DNA of 64,000 nucleotides. Source: Fusibacter bizertensis (lineage in GTDB: Bacteria > Bacillota > Clostridia > Peptostreptococcales > Acidaminobacteraceae). The translations under genes were made by a program, and so were the position numbers. The notes under the pieces were generated by a model that did no database searches, was not told the origin of the DNA, and saw nothing but the letters and a program-made list of their open reading frames with translations. Shown piece by piece: positions 1 to 6,274 of this stretch; within the stretch, counting starts at the first letter, position 1, and every line of letters starts with the position of its first letter. The DNA is taken from NCBI RefSeq assembly GCF_029914245.1, contig NZ_JARYZI010000011.1, forward strand, positions 1-64,000, written 5' to 3'.

Positions 1-221
1 TTCATTAGTTTTCCAGTCCTTAGATTTCCAAATTGTCTTCCTACCCAAAACCAAAAAACTACAGCAACATATTTCCATAATAACAAAAGTACTTCTGAAG
101 TAGTTATAACTAATGAAGAGTTCATATAAAATCCATAGGCTAATACACGATTTATTACATCTGCCACTAAAAAAGGAATTAATATATAAAGAATTAGCTT
201 ATAGTCTATTTGATTTTTCAT
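1..221 (-). CDS. Small membrane protein, 3' end outside window
   Basis: An ATG at 221 preceded by GGAGGAAATTAC on the minus strand opens a frame of 73 codons that runs off base 1 without a stop. The protein starts MKNQIDYKLILYILIPFLVA and has two hydrophobic stretches, roughly residues 8-32 and 44-58, followed by a basic loop (GRQFGNLRTGK). I do not recognise the family. It is probably the cargo of a distal cassette, since the array continues past the window edge. Confidence 0.55.
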   Translation of the reverse strand, partial: MKNQIDYKLILYILIPFLVADVINRVLAYGFYMNSSLVITTSEVLLLLWKYVAVVFWFWVGRQFGNLRTGKLM

Positions 222-267
222 GTAATTTCCTCCTGTCAGATATTTTCACTAGATTGTGAATAATCTT

Positions 268-612
268 TCATAATATGACGCCTGACGTTCTATTCACGAA
301 CTTACTTCCTGCTTCCTTACTTAGTGTCAGGTACAAAATAAGGAAGTAACTTTTCACATAGCAGTGCATCCACTCAATATACACGATTTTGTTATGGGTT
401 TCAGCAGTTACTTCCCTTTTGCGCCCGGCACTGTCGCTAAAGTCAGTAACCCGCCGTCTAAACTGAGCAGTATCTAGGAAGTATTCCTCAATATAACCAG
501 GCGTTTTTCCATCTAATAATCTACATATATTCTATTTCACTAAATACTTAATCTCTCCATTCTCAAAATCACTATCTGGTCGTAGATAAGGATTTGATTG
601 GTGAATACTCAT
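268..612 (-). pseudogene. Amber-interrupted hypothetical gene
   Basis: An ATG at 612 with AAAGGGAAA upstream opens a frame beginning MSIHQSNPYLRPDSDFENGE. It meets TAG at 532-534 (codon 27) and then stays open for 87 more codons to TGA at 268-270. The second part reads coherently (RLLDGKTPGYIEEYFLDTAQ, then FRRRVTDFSDS), so a single gene broken by one stop is more likely than chance. I do not recognise a named family. The C-terminal end may have been altered too, since it turns hydrophobic and basic. Decay at this end of the array fits old cassettes far from the insertion point. Confidence 0.5.
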
Positions 613-781
613 GTATATTTCCCTTTTTTTCATAATGCAGAAGAAATTGTCTTATGTTATAATCCTTAGGTTTCGATGTTTCTAGAAGAAAATACGTCTT
701 TCTAATTGCGCCCATTTAAGTTTATAAAGCATTATAATGTCTGGGGTTTTAATATTATATTTAAAGTTTTGAAAATATTTG
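613..781. other. Intergenic, no recognisable feature
   Basis: This stretch follows the stop of the acetyltransferase on the minus strand, where its attC would be expected. GTTATAATCC at 656-665 could be a worn R box, but no matching left half is visible. I see no clear attC, terminator or gene. Confidence 0.3.
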
Positions 782-1297
782 TTAAGCATGTCGGTTCTCA
801 CAAGACATTAAGAACTGATCTTTTGAGATTTGATAAATACTTTGTTCTTCATTAAACATTATTTCAGTCATCTTTATTCTCAGACCTAACTTTTCTAATA
901 AATTTCTCGATCTTTTATTCTTAGATTGTGTTATGGCGATCAGCTCGTGTTTATTTTCTGTTTTAAATGCATACTCAAGAACTTCAGAGATTGTTTCTAT
1001 AGCATAACCTTGTCCCCAGCAATTGGGTAAAAACTCATATGAAATCTCATCTTGTTGAAATTGTTCTGATTTATCTATCGCAATAAATCCAATTAATTCT
1101 TCAGATTTCTTTTCTTTCACAACCCAAATCATATTCACAGAATTGGTGATAAAGTTATTTATACTTTCTTCAATGTGTTTCTCACTTGGAACGCCACCCA
1201 AGTATTTTCTAACTTTTACATCCGTCACTAAATTATAGTAAAAATCAGCATGTTCCTTTTCAAATTTTGTTATTATGCATCTTTTTGTTATTATCAT
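782..1297 (-). CDS. GNAT family N-acetyltransferase (RimJ/RimL type)
   Basis: This 171-residue protein transfers an acetyl group from acetyl-CoA to an amine; the substrate cannot be told from sequence. The acetyl-CoA loop is visible as WGQGYAIETI near residue 95, and the C-terminal NKRSRNLLEKLGL is the usual helix after motif B. Length matches the RimJ/RimL-like branch. The start is ATG 1297 with GGAGAAG upstream. The gene is cargo of a cassette beginning at the attC at 1317-1437; its own 3' attC is not recognisable. A second unrelated GNAT gene sits in the same array at 10,939. Acetyltransferases are common integron cargo. Confidence 0.85.
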   Translation of the reverse strand: MIITKRCIITKFEKEHADFYYNLVTDVKVRKYLGGVPSEKHIEESINNFITNSVNMIWVVKEKKSEELIGFIAIDKSEQFQQDEISYEFLPNCWGQGYAIETISEVLEYAFKTENKHELIAITQSKNKRSRNLLEKLGLRIKMTEIMFNEEQSIYQISKDQFLMSCENRHA

Positions 1298-1316
1298 AAC
1301 TTCTCCATTTCTTTAT

Positions 1317-1437
1317 CTATAACGCACCGCAAGTTCACGACTTTTTCGCCTGCCCTCAGGGCAGTTGGCGCGAAGGTTGCAATCCCCTCCGCAATCCTTC
1401 GTGACAAAGAAATATGTCTGTGAACTTGGAGTTATAT
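1317..1437 (-). other. attC-like recombination site, 121 bp
   Basis: The left half CTATAACGCACCGCAAGTTCAC style arm pairs with the right half GTGAACTTGGAGTTATAT, leaving a few unpaired bases, and the ends carry TAAC and GTTA cores. The centre has its own hairpins (GCCCTCAGGGC; GGCGCGAAGG). A second GTTAAAT at 1453 follows, with partial complement to the left arm, so this site may be partly duplicated or degraded. Confidence 0.7.
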
Positions 1438-1507
1438 GACGTTTGGTGCGGTTAAATGATTGCTGCTTTTCACTATATAAATTTAGAACTTTTACTTTTT
1501 TTCAAAT

Positions 1508-2037
1508 CTATTTATTCATACTATCTGGAATTCTTATAAACCCTCAAACATTAGTTTTTATAGGACTCTTAACAATAGCTGATATATTGCCAATATTGCC
1601 TTCGGCTACTCGAAAGTACTCATTTTGAATTTCTACAATTATTCCAATATGATCATGTTCCTGATTTATGAAGATATTATCATAAAGAATTATGTCTCCA
1701 ACACTGGGTTCAAATTCTTCTTCGCCCATTTTAAAATAGAAATTATTTTCATTTAAGCTTGCCCATGCTTCCTAAGCTGAACAGCCTGCAAAATCGCATT
1801 TTACAGCTTCATTTGTATGTTTTACAGGAATTTTGTAACCCGCTTCAATACAGCAATAGAAAACAAATGCTGCAAACCATCTATTGTCCCAGTTTTCTAG
1901 GTTCCACTTTGGAAATAAATCTATTATTGGCTGCAAGTTGCTTGTAAGTCCCATTACATTGCCGTGAAATGGAAAATTCGCATTTCTACTGCTAATTCTG
2001 CCAATTGTTTTCTATATGTTGTTTTCTTCTCACTTAT
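1508..2037 (-). pseudogene. Decayed CHAP-like amidase/peptidase gene
   Basis: Several frames together give one protein of about 175 residues. The start codon appears as ATA at 2035-2037 where ATG is expected before SEKKTTYRKQLAELAVEM. A frameshift near 1990-2000 joins this to RNANFPFHGNVMGL, then a TAG near 1774 and a TGA near 1540 interrupt the frame. The core WDNRWFAAFVFYCCIEAGY followed by GDIILYD and DHIGIIVEI matches the CHAP/NlpC fold, in which the first motif normally reads WCAAFV. The catalytic Cys is therefore Phe here. Lost start, frameshift, two stops and a lost nucleophile make this a clear pseudogene. It was probably a cell-wall hydrolase-like protein or related toxin. Confidence 0.72.
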
Positions 2038-2065
2038 TAAATATAATTATACATTCATAGTAAGG

Positions 2066-2320
2066 TTACATATAATACCATGGAATCACAACAAATAAAC
2101 TGAACATAGTAAAAAAAATACCTACTACAAACGTGAGAATCCTTAAAGATTTGTTATTTTTAGGCATTATAAATCCATTATATAACTGTTGACAGCCCAT
2201 CAACAAAAATATAACTGGAAATGCAACTCGTGCTTCAATAATTTTAACTAAAAATAGTGCTGGAACTGTTATTCCTATAGCAGAAAATATAAAACCTATA
2301 AAGACTTTTCTTTTAATCAT
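2066..2320 (-). CDS. Small membrane protein of 84 residues
   Basis: The protein starts MIKRKVFIGFIFSAIGITVP and has three hydrophobic segments at about residues 6-26, 30-48 and 60-82, so it should be a small inner-membrane protein. AAGGGA lies upstream of ATG 2320. It resembles small DUF3953-type membrane proteins of Bacillota in layout, but I cannot confirm that. It lies upstream of the CHAP pseudogene in the same decayed cassette region, with no attC between them. This suggests either a two-gene cassette or a lost attC. Confidence 0.55.
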   Translation of the reverse strand: MIKRKVFIGFIFSAIGITVPALFLVKIIEARVAFPVIFLLMGCQQLYNGFIMPKNNKSLRILTFVVGIFFTMFSLFVVIPWYYM

Positions 2321-2480
2321 CTACAATGTCCCTTCATATCAACCCAATACTCTAATTGCGGTAACTCTTAATCCTGTTTATGTCTTAATTAACTATCTAT
2401 GTAAATGTATATTCCCATGATCTGTTCCTAAAACATGTATGCCTGTAAAGTCAGAAACTAGTTAAGCACCATAAGTCACA
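2321..2480. other. Intergenic, no recognisable feature
   Basis: This AT-rich leader lies between the small membrane gene and the attC at 2481. I see no convincing promoter or RNA structure in it. Confidence 0.3.
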
Positions 2481-2650
2481 TTAACGGCGGGCGGCTTGCC
2501 GACGATTCCACGGTGCGCTTTAGCGCGCAAGTGGGATTGTTGGCAAGGAGTTGTTAAGTGATGTGGCGCTTCGCCACATTGTTTTACAACTCCGCAGGCG
2601 CCCGCCGTTAATGTGAAATGAAGCGAAGTGACGGGGATACATTGTTAGAA
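2481..2650 (-). other. Fused attC: 131-bp A-type site joined to half of a short attC
   Basis: Bases 2481-2611 are one copy of the 131-bp A palindrome (GGCGGGCG pairs with CGCCCGCC, enclosing two hairpins). The following ATGTGAAATGAAGCG would normally start the hairpin of the 160-bp mini-cassette. Here it runs straight into GAAGTGACGGGGATAC and GTTAGAAG, which is the right half of the short attC type seen at 5595 and 10843. The left half of that attC is missing, so a deletion at the shared GAAGYGA-like sequence has fused the two sites. Confidence 0.75.
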
Positions 2651-2852
2651 GATGCCCTTTCCGAGCGTCAGCGAGATTGTCTTTTCTGAGCGTAGCTCAG
2701 TTTGCTTTCGACTCAACTTGGCGAAGCCAAATATTATTATGTTTACTTTTTTCAGCTTAAAATTCTTTATCGAAATTTACGATAACAATTACCTTTGAAA
2801 ATTTCTAAAATCTTTTTTTATAACCGTTTTTTAATTTTAACTTTGAAAAGCT
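2651..2852. repeat. Non-coding cassette tail with D-type repeat fragment
   Basis: CCGAGCGTCAGCGAGATTGTC at about 2671 matches the region just inside the attC at 4384 (CGAGCGCTAGCGAGTTGTC). A second similar segment follows (TGAGCGTAGCTCAG). The rest is AT-rich with no gene. The element lies between the stop of the small membrane gene and the attC. Confidence 0.45.
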
Positions 2853-3071
2853 TTATTTAATGATTTTTTTCCTCTTTGACTGAATCAAACTTGCAATGTT
2901 TACTATTATTGAAAAAACAGCTAGAACAAGTGAAATACAAGTAAATATGAATAATATATCTAGATAATCCATGTCGAAGTCATTACTATTAATAGTATTT
3001 ATAAGTATAATCAAAGCTATTAGCAATAAGCCTTGCAAAATAAGTAAAACTTTTTTCATAATACTTAGCAT
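2853..3071 (-). CDS. Small two-span membrane protein
   Basis: The best start is ATG 3071, with AAAGAGGAAAATT upstream, giving 72 residues; an in-frame start at 3101 lacks a good ribosome binding site. The protein has two hydrophobic segments, about residues 5-27 and 37-60, and a basic C-terminal tail (QSKRKKIIK). I recognise no family. It is the only gene of its cassette, which starts TTAGAAG at 3234 and ends at GTTAGAAG at 2644-2651. Confidence 0.55.
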   Translation of the reverse strand: MLSIMKKVLLILQGLLLIALIILINTINSNDFDMDYLDILFIFTCISLVLAVFSIIVNIASLIQSKRKKIIK

Positions 3072-3234
3072 AATTTTCCTCTTTACTGTAATATTGTTCA
3101 CTTAGTAACTTCTGGCAATTGGTTCATTTTGTTACTTTAAGCGATATAATTCAAATATTAAATATGATTCTAAACAAATAATTCTGTAATATAAATACTA
3201 TTACCTATTTTCTTTTAAAGGGGGTTTCTTCTAA

Positions 3235-3394
3235 CGTCGGGCGGCTTGCCGACGATTCTACGGTGCGCTTTAGCGCGCAAGTGGGATTGTTGGCAAGGTG
3301 TTGTTAAGTGATGTGGCGCTTCGCCACATTGCTTTACAATGCCGTAGGCGCCCGACGTTAATGTGAAATGAAGTGAAGCGGAATTTCACATTAA
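3235..3394 (-). mobile_element. 160-bp ORF-less mini-cassette, copy 1
   Basis: The unit consists of a 131-bp A-type attC (3231-3361) and a short spacer whose ends, ATGTGAAAT and ATTTCACAT, are reverse complements. That is exactly the start/end pairing expected of a circular cassette. It holds no ORF. This copy has TAACGTCGGGCG at the left and CGCCCGACGTTA at the right, where other copies have TAACGGCGGGCG and CGCCCGCCGTTA, a compensatory pair that keeps the stem intact. It sits between the attC at 3390-3442 and the 72-residue membrane gene cassette. Confidence 0.78.
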
Positions 3395-3442
3395 CGTTCT
3401 TGCAGTCCTCGCAGCCTTAGTTGCGAGGACTGTGTGTTATGC
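3390..3442 (-). other. attC-like site, 53 bp
   Basis: ATTAACGTTC at the left and GTGTTATGC at the right flank a strong stem (GCAGTCCTCGCA pairs with TGCGAGGACTG) with loop GCCTTAGT. The inner 40 bp are identical to the attC at 8337-8390. The size is typical of short attC sites. Confidence 0.85.
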
Positions 3443-3475
3443 GCAGTATCTTTTTAAATGCATTAAAAAGAATAT

Positions 3476-4111
3476 TTAAATACAAACATATATCCCATCT
3501 GGATTACGTTGAAAGCTATCATATTCTCCACCTAAAACATACATTCCATCTGGGTTGCGTTGAAAACTATCGTATGCGCCACCACAGACATATGTCCCAT
3601 CTGGGTTACGTTGAAAACTATCGTATGCACCACCACAGACATATGTCCCATCTGGATTGCGTTGAAAACTATCGTATGCGCCACCGCAGACATATGTTCC
3701 ATCTGGGTTGCGTTGATAACTATCGTATGCGCCACCGCAGACATATGTTCCGTTTGGATTTCGCTGAAAGCTATCATATTTTTGGCCGCATACATAAGTA
3801 CCATCTGGATTTCGTTGATAACTATCATATGCACCTCCTAATACATAAGTACCATCTGGATTTCGTTGGTATCCATCATATGCTCCGCCGCATACATAAG
3901 TACCATCTGGATTTCGTTGGTATCCATCATATGCTCCACCGCATACATAAGTACCATCCGGATTTCGTTGATATCCATCATATGCTCCACCGCATACATA
4001 TGTTCCATTTGGATTTCTTTGGTACCCATCATACGCGCCTCCACAGATGTATGTTCCGTCTGGATTTCTCTTGAAACTATCATATCCTTTAAATTTCATT
4101 CTTTTTTTCAT
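3476..4111 (-). CDS. Tandem 17-residue repeat protein (YDSFQRNPDGTYV type)
   Basis: The 211-residue protein is a short basic leader, MKKRMKFKG, followed by twelve near-perfect 17-residue units of the form YDSFQRNPDGTYVCGGA. Positions Y1, D2, Q5, R6, N7, P8, G10, Y12, V13 and G15 are nearly invariant, and most units hold one Cys. There is no signal peptide or membrane segment. The regular G/Y/V pattern suggests a beta-hairpin or beta-solenoid fold. ATG 4111 has AGGAGAG upstream. Its cassette begins TTATGCG at 4166 and ends at the attC at 3390-3442. The function is unknown, and I would not assign one. The opposite strand is also open across the repeats, which is a by-product of the repeat unit. 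Confidence 0.8.
   Translation of the reverse strand: MKKRMKFKGYDSFKRNPDGTYICGGAYDGYQRNPNGTYVCGGAYDGYQRNPDGTYVCGGAYDGYQRNPDGTYVCGGAYDGYQRNPDGTYVLGGAYDSYQRNPDGTYVCGQKYDSFQRNPNGTYVCGGAYDSYQRNPDGTYVCGGAYDSFQRNPDGTYVCGGAYDSFQRNPDGTYVCGGAYDSFQRNPDGMYVLGGEYDSFQRNPDGIYVCI
3479..4084 (-). repeat. 51-bp tandem coding repeat, about 12 units
   Basis: Each unit encodes one 17-residue motif. Units in 3480-3730 share one sequence style (GTTGAAAACTATCG) and those in 3780-4030 another (GTTGATAACTATCA/GGTATCCATCA). This suggests at least two rounds of local amplification. Copy number is likely unstable. Confidence 0.85.
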
Positions 4112-4166
4112 TTTCTCTCCTCAATTTCAATTATTTATTTTGATTGAGTTTCGATATTACGCATAA

Positions 4167-4326
4167 CGGCGGGCGGCTTGCCGACGATTCCACGGTGCGC
4201 TTTAGCGCGCAAGTGGGATTGTTGGCAAGGTGTTGTTAAGTGATGTGGCGCTTCGCCACATTGCTTTACAACGCTGTAGGCGCCCGCCGTTAATGTGAAA
4301 TGAAGCAAAGCGTAATTTCACATTAA
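4167..4326 (-). mobile_element. 160-bp ORF-less mini-cassette, copy 2
   Basis: It has the same structure and the same 160-bp length as the copies at 3235 and 5440. The A-type attC is at 4163-4293, and the spacer hairpin ATGTGAAAT/ATTTCACAT follows. It lies between the attC at 4322-4374 and the repeat-protein cassette. Confidence 0.8.
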
Positions 4327-4374
4327 CGTTCTTATCGTTCGAGCCGCCTTAGTGGCTCGAATGATGTGTTAGGC
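4322..4374 (-). other. attC-like site, 53 bp
   Basis: ATTAACGTTC at the left and GTGTTAGGC at the right enclose the stem ATCGTTCGAGCC / GGCTCGAATGAT with loop GCCTTAGT. The stem sequence differs from other sites while the ends are conserved, as in attC families. Confidence 0.84.
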
Positions 4375-4383
4375 GATGTCCAT

Positions 4384-4489
4384 ATCGAGCGCTAGCGAGT
4401 TGTCACTTAACAGCCTTTACAACTCCACTTTGCCAAATATGTGCTCAATCAGAATGCAACACTGATTTCTAGGCATCCTCACTCTGGAT
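4384..4489. repeat. D repeat, copy at the 3' end of the lipoprotein cassette
   Basis: The segment from CGAGCGCTAGCGAG through TGCCAAATATGTGCTCAATC to CACTCTGGAT is clearly related to 5325-5430. The two copies are in the same orientation and flank the lipoprotein gene inside one cassette. There is no ORF. Confidence 0.65.
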
Positions 4490-4551
4490 CTAGTCTAATG
4501 TTCTTTAAGCTCTGATAGCGCTAGTAGCATTAACCAGTTTAATAATCATTT

Positions 4552-5226
4552 TCAATCTACAACTGGGAAAAGTTTAAAATAATATCCTGATGGATATAAT
4601 TTATAATTAAATTGGTCTCTAATTAACACCCAGTCATACAAGTTTATCACATAAAAATCCTCAGTACCGATTGGGGAATAATTCAACGGTGATATAAATC
4701 CTTTATACCTTAAGCTAACATAAGCAGAAAAGTATAAAATCGAATCATTTTCATTCGGTTTATATTCAATGTAACCATAACCATCACTCATCTGGTAAAA
4801 AGAAATATGAAGATTATTATACTCTAAAATTTGAAAGCTGAAATCTTCATTCTCATCAAATAGGCTAACTAAAAAATCCTCTACCATCTTTTCTGCAACT
4901 TTATCGTAAGTTAACTTGCCTCCCTCATTAAAAAATGAATATTCTTCTTCCAAAAATGAGAAATCTGAAATTTTACCACTAAAGTCCATGGGACTATCCA
5001 AGTCTGTGGTTGTTTCTGTTGTGGATTCCAAATAATTTGTATTTGATTCAATTATCGAATCTTCGCACTCATCATAGTTATCATTTAATGATTCTTTTGT
5101 ATTTCTAATATCAAGAGTGTCCATGTTAGATGCTTTTGAATTATTACAACCACTAACGAAAATTATACAAAGTAAAACAAACATAATTAATGTATTATTT
5201 GATCGAAGAAAATTAAAAAATGTCAT
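4552..5226 (-). CDS. Cassette-encoded lipoprotein of unknown function
   Basis: ATG 5226 follows AGAGGTGATTAGA, giving 224 residues; the in-frame GTG at 5235 overlaps the ribosome binding site and is less likely. The N-terminus is a signal peptide (NTLIMFVLLCIIF) ending in the lipobox VSGC, so the mature protein should be lipid-anchored outside the membrane. A Thr/Ser/Asp/Glu-rich linker follows (TTETTTDLDSPMD), then a globular domain with KVAEKMVEDFLVSLFDENED and several Tyr-rich beta segments. I recognise no family. The gene is flanked by related D repeats in its own cassette. Confidence 0.7.
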   Translation of the reverse strand: MTFFNFLRSNNTLIMFVLLCIIFVSGCNNSKASNMDTLDIRNTKESLNDNYDECEDSIIESNTNYLESTTETTTDLDSPMDFSGKISDFSFLEEEYSFFNEGGKLTYDKVAEKMVEDFLVSLFDENEDFSFQILEYNNLHISFYQMSDGYGYIEYKPNENDSILYFSAYVSLRYKGFISPLNYSPIGTEDFYVINLYDWVLIRDQFNYKLYPSGYYFKLFPVVD

Positions 5227-5324
5227 TCTAATCACCTCTTTTGATAAAGTTAAAACTAACCTGTTTAGCTACTGATTATTACACGGTATTAACATCATCA
5301 ATTCATATTAGCTCAATTGTCTTT

Positions 5325-5430
5325 TTCGAGCGTAGCGAAATACCTTTTAACAGTCTTTTAAAACTCAGTCTTGCCAAATATATGCTCAATCAGAATGCAA
5401 CACTGATTTCTAAACATCCACACTCTGGAT
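5325..5430. repeat. D repeat, copy at the 5' end of the lipoprotein cassette
   Basis: This direct repeat of 4384-4489 shares TGCTCAATCAGAATGCAACA, CTGATTTCTA and CACTCTGGATA-type blocks. It lies between the lipoprotein start and the cassette start TTAGGCGATATCC at 5440. The segment holds no gene. Confidence 0.65.
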
Positions 5431-5439
5431 ATCGCCTAA

Positions 5440-5599
5440 CGGCGGGCGGCTTACCGACGATTCCACGGTGCGCTTTAGCGCGCAAGTGGGATTGTTGGCA
5501 AGGTGTTGTTAAGTGATGTGGCGCTTCGCCACATTGCTTTACAACGCTGTAGGCGCCCGCCGTTAATGTGAAATGAAGCAAAGCGTAATTTCACATTAA
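5440..5599 (-). mobile_element. 160-bp ORF-less mini-cassette, copy 3
   Basis: This is the same 160-bp unit as at 3235 and 4167: an A-type attC (5436-5566) plus the short ATGTGAAAT/ATTTCACAT spacer. The inner arms form two hairpins (CTTGCCGAC... and ATGTGGCGCTTCGCCACAT), giving a three-arm fold. It is nearly identical to copy 2. Confidence 0.8.
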
Positions 5600-5646
5600 C
5601 GTTCCTCGTGTCCCCGTCGCGAAGTGATGGGGATACGGTGTTATGT
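5595..5646 (-). other. attC-like site, 52 bp
   Basis: ATTAACGTTC and GGTGTTATGT flank the stem GTGTCCCCGTC / GATGGGGATAC with loop GCGAA. It is almost the same as the site at 10843-10895. Confidence 0.83.
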
Positions 5647-6209
5647 GATGCTAGCATTATTTCTTAATGATCTTGTTAAAGCTTTTCATTTGTCTTCAAC
5701 GTTTTTTGATTTTAATTGGTTTTCTTTTCTTTGAAAATGAATTTGACCTCACATTTGAATTTAAGCTACAAGTTATTCAAATTCAATTAAAAATTCACCT
5801 TAAAGACACTCTGAAAATCGTCATCAATTTGTTTTATACGTTTCAGATTGTGCAATTCCTTTTCACAATTTGTTTTTTTGTAGCGTCCTTCAAAATTTGA
5901 TTTAATTTAGTCATATCTTACATTCAATGATATGCTCAAGCGGTTCTAATCAAATTGGTTTTAATCGCTTTTAATTGGTTTTTAAATTTGCTTTTAATCA
6001 ATAATTACACTTGATTACTCAGAACATTTGAGAATCAAGCTACCTCAGCATACCAGTACATAATAACCATTTAAGCAATTTTTCACTTTGTCTTTTTTCT
6101 TTATAAATGTGTTTTCAAACTTGTCCATTAATGAAAATAGTCACATAGAATTTACTAGGTTCTTATCAAGATTTATGTACAAGACAAACAATTAATCTTC
6201 CCTAGTTTC
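5647..6209 (-). ncRNA. ORF-less cassette X1, candidate non-coding RNA or regulatory cargo
   Basis: This stretch of about 560 bp lies between attC sites and has no convincing gene on either strand. It is homologous to the first cassette of the array (11663-12095). Shared blocks in the same order are GATGC(C/T)AGCA near the 3' end, TTTTAATTGGTTTT, CACTTGAT followed by GAACATTTG, CTAAGCAATTT-like, ATTAATGAAxATAGT and TTAATCTTCCCTxGTTTCA at the cassette start. Conservation of order without an ORF suggests an RNA or regulatory function, which is inference. Confidence 0.5.
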
Positions 6210-6263
6210 ACATAACGTTCTAGCAGTCCTCGCAGCGTAAGTTGTGAGGACTGTGTGTTATGA
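6210..6263 (-). other. attC-like site, 54 bp
   Basis: ACATAACGTTC and GTGTTATGA flank the stem GCAGTCCTCGCA / TGTGAGGACTG. One G-U type change relative to 8337-8390 leaves the stem intact. Confidence 0.85.
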
Positions 6264-6274
6264 GAAGTTCAATA

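Noticed and set aside
290-345. Possible attC (CCTGACG...GTGTCAGG)
   Set aside because: Only the outermost six bases pair; the arms inside do not, and the region lies in the amber-interrupted frame.
1443-1628. Short plus-strand frame opposite the CHAP pseudogene
   Set aside because: It has no ribosome binding site, and the minus-strand pseudogene accounts for the sequence.
3421-4074. Plus-strand frame of 217 codons across the repeat gene
   Set aside because: It mirrors the 51-bp repeats on the other strand, lacks a ribosome binding site and has an implausible His/Arg/Met-rich composition.
2481-5600. CRISPR array
   Set aside because: The repeats are long imperfect palindromes of two types with gene-sized, varied spacing and no cas genes; attC sites explain them better.
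2481-5600. REP/BIME or transposon-derived MITE elements
   Set aside because: No target-site duplications are seen, and boundaries fall exactly at TAAC/GTTA points with the cassette start/end pairing rule.
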